Below, piece after piece: positions 1-8,113 of a stretch of 64,000 nucleotides of DNA. Under the pieces are notes generated by a model that did no database searches, had not been told where the DNA came from, and was given only the letters and a program-made list of their open reading frames with translations. Both the position numbers and the translations under genes were made by a program. The number at the start of each line of letters is the position of its first letter. Position 1 is the first letter of the stretch. Origin of the DNA: Rudaea sp. 3F27F6 (GTDB lineage: Bacteria > Pseudomonadota > Gammaproteobacteria > Xanthomonadales > Rhodanobacteraceae); assembly GCF_005503555.1 (NCBI RefSeq), contig NZ_SCNG01000005.1:248001-312000 (forward strand). Reading direction: 5' to 3'.

Positions 1-2
1 GA

Positions 3-3000
3 AACGGCAGTCAGTCGATGGCGCGTCCGCCTGATTACACCGCGGGTGTTTTCACCGGCTCCTCGAGCGTCGGGCCGGTCTTTACCTACATCAGTTATAC
101 GCAGGATGCGACCTACGATTTGGCGACGGGCTCGCCTGCGCAACGCGCCATCTACGCGCTGGTCGAAAACTGGTTCTGCTACGACGGCAACGGCAGTACG
201 GCCGGCACGGGCAACCTTATGGGCAGTCGTACGCTGACGACTGACGGTCACGGCACGGCATCGGCAGAGAAAGTCGTCGCGAATGCCTACACCGACAACG
301 CGAGCATCTGGCAATTGGGCCGGCTGACGCAAAGTGTCGTGAAGTTTGCCCGGCCCGGGCAGACATCGCGTTCACGGACGACGAGCTATACCTACGATGC
401 AGGCAGCGGGCTACTGACTTCCGAACGTATCCAGACAGGCGGCCAAAGCGATCAGGATTTGCGCACACTGTACGATCTGGATGCTTGGGGAAATCGTACG
501 GCGGCTTATCAATGCAGCGCCAATCTGACCGATGGCCAATGCCGTACTCGCAGCGGCGTCAATCAGCGCCAGAACGGCCTGACGGTATTGCGTTACGCCA
601 GAACCAGCTACGACGCGATCGGGCGTTACAGTACGGGCAGCGTCCTGCCGTTCTATTCGGCCGCTGGCGCATGGAACGAGCAGCAGGTCCTCAGCGTAGG
701 CAGGCGCGACGAATTCGGCAATCCGGTACAGCAAAAGTCGATCAACGACAGCAGCGGCTACACGCTCAACGGAATCGCGACGACCCAATGGTCGCAGTAC
801 GGCGTTCTCGGCAGGCCGTATTTCACCGCGGACGGCACAGGCAAGGCAGGCACGACGACTTACCGCTCCTGCAGCGGCGCCGAAGCGGTCGGTTGCTCGA
901 GCGATACGCGTTTCAAGTTCCGTTCGCAGACGGTGACGGTCGGCGCGCCGTCGAGCTGGACCTACTACGACGTACTCGGCCGCCCGGTGTTGCAGGTGAC
1001 GCGCAGCTACGACGGCAACGATACGACCAAGCAGTTCAGCGGCGTGTGCGCGTATACCGATGCACATAACCGTACTACCTATCAATCGGAGCCGTTCTTC
1101 CTGCCGGTGGCGGCATCTACCGACGGCGCACCTAATCTCACAGCTTCATCGGCCTCGCCTTGTGCAAGCGCCACGTATGCAACGATTTCGACTTATGACG
1201 TGATCGGCCGCGTCGTGCGATTGACTCAGCCTGACGACAGTGCGATCAGCAAAACCTATTCCACGTTGACGACCACGACGAGCAGCCCGCGCAACGCAGT
1301 CTGGAGATGGACCCAAACCACCAACGTGCTCGGCGAATTGGTTTCGACCCAGGACCCGCAGGTGACGGGCGACGCAAGCGTAGGACTGACCGTGACGCAG
1401 ACGTACGATGTGTTCGGCGATGTCGCCACGATCGTGCGCAACGCCGGCAGCGGCGACATCGTTACGAGCTACAGCTATGACGACCTGGGTCGCAAGATCA
1501 GTCAAAGCGATCCGGACAGCGGAACGACCTACTTCAGCTACAACGCCGCAGGCGAGGTTATCGGTCAGACGGATCAGAAGAATCAGACGATCGCGTTGAG
1601 CTACGACGCTCAGGGCCGGCGCTGGCAACGCACGACGAGCAATGCGGCGGACGGCAACAATCTGACCGATACCTGGATTTACGACACGGCTCTCAATGGA
1701 TATGGCCAACTCGCCAGCGAGTCGCGCAGCGGAACAAGTGGTGCGACGACATCGTTCTCGCGCGGCTTCGCCTACGACAGCTACGGCCGTCTGCGTACGC
1801 GAACGACGACGATAGCAGGCAAGGACTACCCGGAAAGTACGGCCTACGATGGTTACGGTCGGCTAAAGGCACAGCAGGACATAAGCGGTCACTACGTGAC
1901 GCCGGGCTACAGCGCGAACGGGTATTCGGCAAGCCTGATCGATAGCCGCATCGGTACTCTGTACCAACTGCAGACGACGACGGCACGCGGCCAAGTCGTC
2001 GGCGACATGCGCGGCGGCAGCACATCTCTGCAGAGTACGTTGACTTACTACGACGCGACAGGCCGGCTCAGTTCGGTATGTTCGGGCACGAGTTGCGGTT
2101 TACAGGATCTGCAATATCACTTCGATGCGGCCGGCAATCTCGATGCGCGCACGCGTGCCTATCGCGGATCGGCGACGTCCGAGAGCTTCACTTACGATGC
2201 GATCAACCGGGTGACACGGGCGGCATTGATCCGTATTCAGGGTGCAACGCCCGTACCAATTCCGACCCTAAACCTAAGCTACGACCAGCTCGGCAACATC
2301 TGCACGAAAACGCCGCTGAGCGGCGGTGCGGTGGTGTATCAGTACGCAGGTCGCGCCGGCTGCAGTCAGCATGGCTCGCTCGGCAGTCCGCACGCGGCGA
2401 TATTCGTGGCCGGCAAAGCGTATGGCTACGATGCGAACGGCAATCAGACCACGAACGCGGATGGACGCGCGATTAGCTACAACGCGCTCAATCAGGTGAC
2501 GCAGTCGGTCGACAATGGTGTAACGGTAGCCTTCGAGTACGGTCCGGACGGCGATCGGTTCAAGCGTACGGACAGCGATGCCGGCGCAACGCTGTACTAC
2601 GTAGGGCAAGTGGAAATCCGGTTCGTAGCGGGGCAGGCAAACGTACGGCGCTATCTGATGGGCGGCAAGGCGATCGACTACGTACGCTCGACCGGCGCCC
2701 ACGAAACGCGCTACGTCTTCGTCGACCATCTGGGCAGTACGGATGTAATCACGAACCCTGCGGGCCAGGTGCTGGAAAGCCAGAGCTTCGACGCGCACGG
2801 CAACCAACGCGACCCGATGACCTGGCAAGGCAGCGTGGCGGCGACGAGCTACATCGGTTTCACGGGGCAGGAGCACGTGAACAGCCAGGGCTTCATTCAC
2901 TTCAATGGGCGGATTTACGATCCGACGCTGGGGAGGATGTTGCAGGCCGATCCGGTACAGAACCCAGGAAGCCAAGGGCTGAATCGATATGCCTACGTCG

Positions 3001-4046
3001 CGAATAACCCACTGACACTGACAGACCCGTCCGGATACTCGTGGTTCGGAAATCTTCTGAAGATTGCTGTAAGCGCGGCGATTTTTTACTTTGCTCCTGC
3101 GTTGGCCCCGTTTTTGGGGAACTCAATGATGGCGGCGTACGCTGTTGCCGGATTCGCAGCCGGAGTGATCCAGACGGGCACCTTGCAAGGCGGGTTAATT
3201 GGAGCATTCTCCGCGGCGGCGTTCTACGGGATAGGAAGCTATCTGGGCCGACAACCTTGGGCTACTAATATCGTGAATGGATCGAGGGAGTTGAACTCCG
3301 TCGGGCAGACCGCGCGAGTAGTAGGCAACGGCATTGTCGGCGGCGTGACGTCGGAGTTGCAGGGTGGAAAGTTTGGAAGTGGTTTTTTCTCTGCCGGAGT
3401 GAGTGCGGCGGTGATGCCGACAGTGAACGGTATTCACAACGGTGCACTCCAGTACATGGCCACCGCGATGGTTGGCGGCACGGCATCGGCGCTGTCGGGT
3501 GGAAAATTCATAAATGGCGCCGAAAGCGCGGTGATGCAAAAAGCGATTGCAGATGGCTTGGATGCGGCGCGACAAGCAGCACAAGAGACCCCCGACCAGC
3601 GTGCAGCTAAACTGGGGCGCCCTCTTGAGCCACAGGAAATCACAGCAACTCACCAGGCAATGATGGCTGCGTTTGGTGAAGACACTATCGATTACGATTC
3701 AGTGTACGTCACCAACCAAAAATTCATTCCAGTTCAGTCCGACAATGTAGCAATCACACCGAACGGAATCATTCACTACCCCAATGATCCTGGGAACTTG
3801 GCAACTACGGGCGATCCGGAGGACATCGGATTGTTGATCCACGAGATGACTCACGTTTTGCAGTATCAGCAAGGAGTAAGTGTCTTTTGGAAAGCGGCGC
3901 CGCTTCAGATTCTGTACTACGGAACGTTCAGAATGTTCGACGTTTATGCAGTTCCATCCGGTGTGCCGTACAAGCAGCTCAATGTAGAACAGCAGGCCGA
4001 TTGGGTCCGTGGCCGCGTCTACCCCAACCAGGTGAACTACAAATGA
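3..4046 (+). CDS. RHS/YD-repeat polymorphic toxin, 5' end outside window; C-terminal HExxH domain
   Basis: The frame is open to the window edge, so the first ATG (base 18) is probably not the true start. The visible ~1,347 residues are mostly YD repeats (many copies of the form YDxxGR), ending in the RHS core signature with DPTLGRMLQADPV, RYAYVANNPL and DPSG near residues 970-1007 counted from base 18. Such cores form a shell around a toxin. The remaining ~335 residues are the variable C-terminus: a hydrophobic Gly/Ala-rich stretch, then a terminal domain with HEMTH (H at base 3840) and a downstream EQQAD that could give the third zinc ligand. I infer a zinc metallopeptidase-like effector; a degenerate, non-catalytic DUF4157-like domain is the alternative. 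The variable part is more AT-rich than the core, as expected of exchanged toxin tips. The stop overlaps the next gene (ATGA). Confidence 0.9.
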   Translation, partial: NGSQSMARPPDYTAGVFTGSSSVGPVFTYISYTQDATYDLATGSPAQRAIYALVENWFCYDGNGSTAGTGNLMGSRTLTTDGHGTASAEKVVANAYTDNASIWQLGRLTQSVVKFARPGQTSRSRTTSYTYDAGSGLLTSERIQTGGQSDQDLRTLYDLDAWGNRTAAYQCSANLTDGQCRTRSGVNQRQNGLTVLRYARTSYDAIGRYSTGSVLPFYSAAGAWNEQQVLSVGRRDEFGNPVQQKSINDSSGYTLNGIATTQWSQYGVLGRPYFTADGTGKAGTTTYRSCSGAEAVGCSSDTRFKFRSQTVTVGAPSSWTYYDVLGRPVLQVTRSYDGNDTTKQFSGVCAYTDAHNRTTYQSEPFFLPVAASTDGAPNLTASSASPCASATYATISTYDVIGRVVRLTQPDDSAISKTYSTLTTTTSSPRNAVWRWTQTTNVLGELVSTQDPQVTGDASVGLTVTQTYDVFGDVATIVRNAGSGDIVTSYSYDDLGRKISQSDPDSGTTYFSYNAAGEVIGQTDQKNQTIALSYDAQGRRWQRTTSNAADGNNLTDTWIYDTALNGYGQLASESRSGTSGATTSFSRGFAYDSYGRLRTRTTTIAGKDYPESTAYDGYGRLKAQQDISGHYVTPGYSANGYSASLIDSRIGTLYQLQTTTARGQVVGDMRGGSTSLQSTLTYYDATGRLSSVCSGTSCGLQDLQYHFDAAGNLDARTRAYRGSATSESFTYDAINRVTRAALIRIQGATPVPIPTLNLSYDQLGNICTKTPLSGGAVVYQYAGRAGCSQHGSLGSPHAAIFVAGKAYGYDANGNQTTNADGRAISYNALNQVTQSVDNGVTVAFEYGPDGDRFKRTDSDAGATLYYVGQVEIRFVAGQANVRRYLMGGKAIDYVRSTGAHETRYVFVDHLGSTDVITNPAGQVLESQSFDAHGNQRDPMTWQGSVAATSYIGFTGQEHVNSQGFIHFNGRIYDPTLGRMLQADPVQNPGSQGLNRYAYVANNPLTLTDPSGYSWFGNLLKIAVSAAIFYFAPALAPFLGNSMMAAYAVAGFAAGVIQTGTLQGGLIGAFSAAAFYGIGSYLGRQPWATNIVNGSRELNSVGQTARVVGNGIVGGVTSELQGGKFGSGFFSAGVSAAVMPTVNGIHNGALQYMATAMVGGTASALSGGKFINGAESAVMQKAIADGLDAARQAAQETPDQRAAKLGRPLEPQEITATHQAMMAAFGEDTIDYDSVYVTNQKFIPVQSDNVAITPNGIIHYPNDPGNLATTGDPEDIGLLIHEMTHVLQYQQGVSVFWKAAPLQILYYGTFRMFDVYAVPSGVPYKQLNVEQQADWVRGRVYPNQVNYK

Positions 4047-4618
4047 CAAGTGCGTACACGCTGGTGGCTATGCTTGCCTTGATCCTGACGTCGAAAGACG
4101 ACTATCAGCGATTCGCCGTTCATCGCTCGGCGCTATGTGTACGGGCTGGGCTTTCGGTCAAAAGTTACCCTGCTGGGGGCTGGCTAGGTGGCGACGCTCG
4201 CGAACTACGAGTCACTTACGCGGGGGGGCTGGGTACGAAATCTGTGGGGGCTCCGAGCGTTTTGCAGATTTATGTGCGGCCGACTGATGAAAGTGCTCCT
4301 AATCCTCCGCGCTTTGATGAGACGCGGGCTATGCCGATAGAAGGCATAGACGGTTTGGTGGAAACGACACGCGATGAGAGTCCTTATCGAGTGAAGAAGA
4401 TTGTCGGTCCGAGCACTTCGGCGATTTTGGGACGCTTTATTGCTGAGTGTCGTGATCTTCGCTACAGGGCTGACGATGAATGCTCGCGTTCCTTCAACTA
4501 CCAAGGATTGGCTGGGGTCTACTATTTTTCCGGCACCGATCTAGCCAGTTGGAAGGAAATGGAGTTAGTTCTAGAGAGAGCGCTTGTTTCAAAAGATATT
4601 GTGCGCTGTTCGCGTTAG
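4043..4618 (+). CDS. Candidate immunity protein for the RHS toxin (small exported or membrane-anchored protein)
   Basis: The ATG overlaps the RHS stop (ATGA), and AGGTGA lies 8 bases upstream, so translation is coupled to the toxin gene. The 191-residue product begins with a hydrophobic stretch (TLVAMLALILTS) that could be a signal or anchor, followed by a mixed soluble region with Cys residues and a predicted helical end (WKEMELVLERALVSKD). I do not recognise a family. Position directly behind an RHS C-terminus is the standard place for a cognate immunity gene, so the role is inferred from context only. A periplasmic location would fit a toxin acting in the cell envelope. Base composition is AT-richer than the RHS core, consistent with acquisition together with the toxin tip. 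Confidence 0.75.
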   Translation: MTSAYTLVAMLALILTSKDDYQRFAVHRSALCVRAGLSVKSYPAGGWLGGDARELRVTYAGGLGTKSVGAPSVLQIYVRPTDESAPNPPRFDETRAMPIEGIDGLVETTRDESPYRVKKIVGPSTSAILGRFIAECRDLRYRADDECSRSFNYQGLAGVYYFSGTDLASWKEMELVLERALVSKDIVRCSR

Positions 4619-4733
4619 CGCCGGCGTTTCGGCAGCATTTGCGCCAAGCATCAGGCAACTGAGCAATTCTGGAATGCGATATGTGGCTACCGCTGTGGTC
4701 GGCGGTGAAGCGTCGGTCGTTTCGGGAGGGAAG
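4614..4733 (+). pseudogene. Remnant of a second RHS C-terminal region
   Basis: In the frame starting at 4614 the DNA encodes 40 residues (VSAGVSAA... to SVVSGGK). From the first SAG they align without gaps to the intact RHS protein (SAGVSAAV... to ALSGGK, about bases 3390-3506): by hand 22 of 39 positions are identical, including SAGVSAA, YxATAxVGG and SGGK. There is no RHS core before it and no toxin after it; the frame runs into the following ankyrin gene region. It begins at the stop of the immunity gene. This is the footprint expected from a displaced RHS C-terminal module. The last codons (Ser-Gly-Gly-Lys) also form the ribosome-binding site of the next gene. Confidence 0.75.
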
Positions 4734-4734
4734 G

Positions 4735-5571
4735 ATGAGCGAGGTCATTCATGTGGTTTGGCGCTCAATCTTTGCGGCGTCGATGCTACTTCTCTCGCAA
4801 TCGGCCTGTAGCGTGGACGATATGCGCAAAGAGTTCCCAAGAAATTTTGAGCTGATGAGCGATCAAGTCGCAGAAGGAACGCTGGATGTTCCTATCAGCG
4901 AGATTTTCTTTTTGGGTATGGTGCAAGTAGGCAAGCTCGCTGATGCGGCTGGGCGCGGTGATACCAAGCAAATGCAGCAGCTCGTTGCTCAAGGTGTGCC
5001 GGTCAACGGAGTAGGGCAGCGCGGGATGACGCCGCTTTTGTGGTCTTTGGGAAAGCGAAATATGAAGGGCTTTCTTTGGCTCCTTGAACACGGGGCAGAT
5101 CCGAATTTAGTATCTTGCTGCGATATAAAGAGGCCCAAGCTAAGCCCAATGGGGATGGCGGCTCAGGGTGGCGATTCGGGTTTTTTGGAAGCTCTGCTAA
5201 GCCATGGCGGTGATCCGAACTCAATTGTTGATGATGTTGAGCGAACGCCAATTTTTTATGCGGTGACGTTGCGGCGGATGCGAAACATCGAATTGCTTAT
5301 CCGGCATCGTGCCGATCTCAATCGCGTGGAGTTGAGAAATGTCACGGTTATGGCGTTTGGGCATACAGTGCTTCAGCATGCACTTGATTCTTCGCAGTTT
5401 GAAATAGCTCTTACGCTTCTGCGGGCTGGGGCCAATCCTTGCGTCAAGGATCGTTCAGGTCATTCAGTGGCCGGGGCATTGATTGGAAACAACAATTCCG
5501 GGGCGACATGGCAGGACCGAGCGGCTTTCCCTCAGGTTGTCGATTACCTCAAGAAATATACCTGCGAGTGA
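4735..5571 (+). CDS. Ankyrin-repeat lipoprotein, copy 1
   Basis: The 278-residue protein starts at ATG 4735, behind GGGAGGGAAGG. An upstream in-frame ATG at 4681 lies inside the RHS remnant and has no such site. A short N-region and hydrophobic core end in LLLSQSAC, a lipobox with Cys25 as the likely lipidated residue; Ser at +2 favours the outer membrane. The rest is about five ankyrin units (for example GMTPLLW, WLLEHGADPN, ALLSHGGDPN, ELLIRHRADLN, TLLRAGANPC). It acts by protein binding; no enzyme motif is seen. Its place after an RHS remnant suggests an immunity protein of a lost toxin (inference). It is one of three tandem paralogues and shares 155 identical bases with copy 3. Confidence 0.85.
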   Translation: MSEVIHVVWRSIFAASMLLLSQSACSVDDMRKEFPRNFELMSDQVAEGTLDVPISEIFFLGMVQVGKLADAAGRGDTKQMQQLVAQGVPVNGVGQRGMTPLLWSLGKRNMKGFLWLLEHGADPNLVSCCDIKRPKLSPMGMAAQGGDSGFLEALLSHGGDPNSIVDDVERTPIFYAVTLRRMRNIELLIRHRADLNRVELRNVTVMAFGHTVLQHALDSSQFEIALTLLRAGANPCVKDRSGHSVAGALIGNNNSGATWQDRAAFPQVVDYLKKYTCE

Positions 5572-5844
5572 CAAGAAGAGGGTGCGCCACACTAACCTGT
5601 TCGGCAAAATTCTCGGTGCAGGCGCGGTGGTATTCAATCCCTTCGATCTCAATTCGCATTGCAGGGCATCAATGTGGATAGCGCCGGGCATCGGTCCTCG
5701 CGGCATAACTAATTTCTATATCTTTGGCGATACTTTGAGCGCAGTTTGGTTTTTTTAATTTCAATTAATGAAAATAGCAGCACCTTTTCAAAAACTCGAT
5801 CGATACTCGACCAAAATTTTTTGGCATTGATCAAGGTGGAGAAT
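5572..5844 (+). other. Gap between ankyrin copies 1 and 2, AT-rich, possible decayed coding DNA
   Basis: No complete gene is seen. One frame stays open past the copy 1 stop and encodes NLFGKILGAGAVVFNPFDLN, ending at 5758 after GDTLSAVWFF. This could be the tail of a lost toxin or accidental. The last 100 bases are AT-rich, with a run of seven T at 5751-5757, and may hold the promoter of copy 2. I see no convincing -35/-10 pair. Confidence 0.3.
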
Positions 5845-6675
5845 ATGGCTCAGAAAATTCTTCAAGGGAGTTCCATCGTGATCGCGCTTCTGCTTTCGCA
5901 ATCGGCGTGTAGTATGCAGGACGAAATAAAACGGAAAGAGTCCAGTGGGTACGAGTTCATGGCGGGTCAAATTATCCATGCGGCCATGACTGTCAGAATT
6001 GAAGACGTGTTCTTTCTTGGTTCAGTCGAAATCGGCAAGCTTGCCAGCGCGGCTGAACGAGGCAACACGGAACAGATGCAACGGCTGGTCGATCAAGGCG
6101 TGGCGATCGATGGAGTCGGGCAGAGAGGGATGACGCCGCTCTTATGGGCCATGGGCAAGCGGGGCGTGACTGGGTTCCGGTGGCTGCTTGAACACGGAGC
6201 AAGCCCCAATTTGGTGTCATGCTGCGACGTAAAAAATTCACAGTTAAGCCCAATGGAGGAGGCTGCGGCGATTGAAGACTCGCAGTATCTTCAGGCGCTG
6301 CTCGAACACGGAGGAAATGCCAATCTGATTGTTGATAGCGCCGAGAGGACGCCAATCTTTTCTGCGGTAAAGTTTCGACATAAAAAGAACATTGAGCTAC
6401 TGGTTCGATATCGCGCCGATCTCAACCGCGTGACACTGAGTGACATTACCGTAATGGCTTTTGGCGGCACTGCGCTTCAGCAGGCGCTCGATTCTTCGCA
6501 ATTTGAAATCGCCTTAATACTTCTGCGTGCAGGTGCCGATCCCTGCATTAAAGACCGATCTGGGCACACCGTAGTTGGCGGCATGATTGGTCGAGGCAAT
6601 TCAGGCTCCACTCTGCAAGATCGAGAGGCTTTCCCTCAGATTGTCGAGCACCTCAAGCGGTATACGTGCGATTAG
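5845..6675 (+). CDS. Ankyrin-repeat lipoprotein, copy 2
   Basis: This 276-residue paralogue of its neighbours starts at ATG 5845, preceded by AAGGTGGAG. The signal region ends in LLLSQSAC (Cys22 lipidation). The ankyrin block has the same layout as copy 1: GMTPLLWAMGKRG, WLLEHGASPN, ALLEHGGNAN, ELLVRYRADLN, ILLRAGADPC. Its N-terminal part is the most diverged of the three, while its end (REAFPQIVEHLKRYTC) and 3' flank match copy 3 rather than copy 1, so the copies are mosaics. Role as for copy 1: protein-binding envelope lipoprotein, candidate immunity protein by context only. Confidence 0.85.
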   Translation: MAQKILQGSSIVIALLLSQSACSMQDEIKRKESSGYEFMAGQIIHAAMTVRIEDVFFLGSVEIGKLASAAERGNTEQMQRLVDQGVAIDGVGQRGMTPLLWAMGKRGVTGFRWLLEHGASPNLVSCCDVKNSQLSPMEEAAAIEDSQYLQALLEHGGNANLIVDSAERTPIFSAVKFRHKKNIELLVRYRADLNRVTLSDITVMAFGGTALQQALDSSQFEIALILLRAGADPCIKDRSGHTVVGGMIGRGNSGSTLQDREAFPQIVEHLKRYTCD

Positions 6676-6712
6676 CCCTGCGACGTGCGCTCTGTGCACA
6701 ATTGCCTTGCTC
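6664..6712 (+). repeat. 3' flank repeat shared by ankyrin copies 2 and 3
   Basis: The bases around and after the copy 2 stop (TACGTGCGATTAG, then GCGCTCTGTGCACAATTGCC) recur with few changes after copy 3 at about 7624-7672. Copy 1 lacks this flank. It marks the unit of tandem duplication as gene plus downstream flank. Confidence 0.6.
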
Positions 6713-6798
6713 GATCGTCGCCAACGCATCGTGCGCGATGAGGCGGAAATGCATGCGCAGCAATTCGAACGACATTCAATCCGGAAATTTTGGTATTG

Positions 6799-7635
6799 AT
6801 GATCGAGGTCATTCATATGGTTTGGCGATCAATCTTTGCAGCATCTGCACTGCTTCTCTCGCAATCGGCCTGCAGCGTAGACGATATGCGCAAAGAGTTC
6901 CCGAGAAACTTTGAACTGATGAGCGATCAAGTCGCAGAAGGAACGCTGGATGTTCCTATCAGCGAGATTTTCTTTTTGGGTATGGTGCAAGTAGGCAAGC
7001 TCGCTGATGCGGCTGGGCGCGGTGATACCAAGCAAATGCAGCAGCTCGTTGCTCAAGGTGTGCCGGTCAATGGGATAGGGCAGCGCGGGATGACGCCGCT
7101 TCTATGGGCCTTGGGTAAGCGCAATGTGATGGGATTTCTTTGGCTGCTCGAGCACGGCGCCGATCCGAACCTGGTGTCGTGTTGCGACGTCAAGCGACCT
7201 CAGCTCAGCCCGATGGGGATGGCAGCGAAAGGAGGCGATTCACGCTTTTTGGAAGCTCTGCTCAGTCACGGAGGGAATCCCAATTTAACGGTTGATGATG
7301 CAGAAAGAACGCCGATTTCTTATGCAGTGACGCTGCGACGCACCCGGAATATCGAATTGTTGATCCAGCATCATGCCGATCTGAATCGCGTGGAGTTAAC
7401 CAACTATCCGATCGCGGCGGCTGGAGATTCTGTCCTGGAACTTGCAATTGGCTTGAACTACTTCGAAGTGGCCCTTCTACTCCTTCGTGCAGGTGCAGAT
7501 CCGTGCGTGAAGAATCGCTCTGGTCACACTGCCGTCAGCATCATGGTGGGCCGAGGCAACTCGGGCTCGACTCAAGAAGATCGAGAGGCTTTCCCGCAGA
7601 TTGTTGAGTACCTCAAGCCGTATACGTGCGCTTAG
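6799..7635 (+). CDS. Ankyrin-repeat lipoprotein, copy 3
   Basis: This 278-residue protein has the start chosen at ATG 6799 because the N-terminus (MIEVIHMVWRS) then matches copy 1 (MSEVIHVVWRS). No strong ribosome-binding site is visible; ATG 6817 is an alternative. The lipobox SQSAC puts the lipidated Cys at residue 25. Ankyrin units include GMTPLLWALGKRN, WLLEHGADPN, ALLSHGGNPN and LLLRAGADPC. Bases 6916-7070 are identical to copy 1 4852-5006, while the C-terminal third and 3' flank match copy 2 better. Candidate immunity or envelope-binding protein by context. Confidence 0.85.
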   Translation: MIEVIHMVWRSIFAASALLLSQSACSVDDMRKEFPRNFELMSDQVAEGTLDVPISEIFFLGMVQVGKLADAAGRGDTKQMQQLVAQGVPVNGIGQRGMTPLLWALGKRNVMGFLWLLEHGADPNLVSCCDVKRPQLSPMGMAAKGGDSRFLEALLSHGGNPNLTVDDAERTPISYAVTLRRTRNIELLIQHHADLNRVELTNYPIAAAGDSVLELAIGLNYFEVALLLLRAGADPCVKNRSGHTAVSIMVGRGNSGSTQEDREAFPQIVEYLKPYTCA

Positions 7636-8113
7636 CTCGACGGAGCGCGCTCTGTACACAATTGCCTTGCTTCATCAGCGCCAGCGCAGCGCGCGCGGTG
7701 AGTAAGGAATATCGGCACCGCTGCCGAGTGCGAGAAGACTTTCGTCACCGAAGGCGACGGCATGGCCTTGGCAGCGATGGGGCGGACGCGGACGGGCACG
7801 GCTCCGTCGTCGAGGCGATGGCCGCGCTGCGAATAGTTTGACGATCGGGTTACAAGTCAACGATTCTGCGGGGATCCGTTGCGTTCTTGCGTATCGCGCC
7901 AGCGGCGAGTGGCTGCGTCGCGCGATCGCTCGCGCGCTGCGCGGCCTCATTTTGCTCTCATTCTGCGAAGTCCATCGATCTCGTTTGAGGCAAGGGCGAA
8001 CAACGTCACGTTAACAATCGTTCTATTTCTTTATCATCGGCTTGCTTCCGATTTTTGATGTGACCTCGCCGGGTTTCAGGGGGCTTGGCAGGTCGCCCGG
8101 GAAAGAGATCGTC
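7636..8113. other. 478-base intergenic stretch
   Basis: This lies between ankyrin copy 3 and the DUF1631 gene. The first ~40 bases are the duplicated 3' flank. No reading frame looks coding on either strand, and no RNA gene or clear terminator is seen. GC content rises back toward the core genome from about 7690, marking the right edge of the AT-richer island. Confidence 0.5.

Noticed and set aside
4681-4734. Upstream ATG start for ankyrin copy 1
   Set aside because: The added residues (WLPLWSAVKRRS...) lie in the RHS remnant and would precede the signal peptide; ATG 4735 has a strong ribosome-binding site and matches copy 3.
7675-7950. Minus-strand frame with a short stretch (SLLALGSG) reminiscent of the HslV protease
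   Set aside because: The match is only about ten residues, the rest is Arg/Pro-rich and unlike HslV, and it sits in an intergenic region of rising GC.
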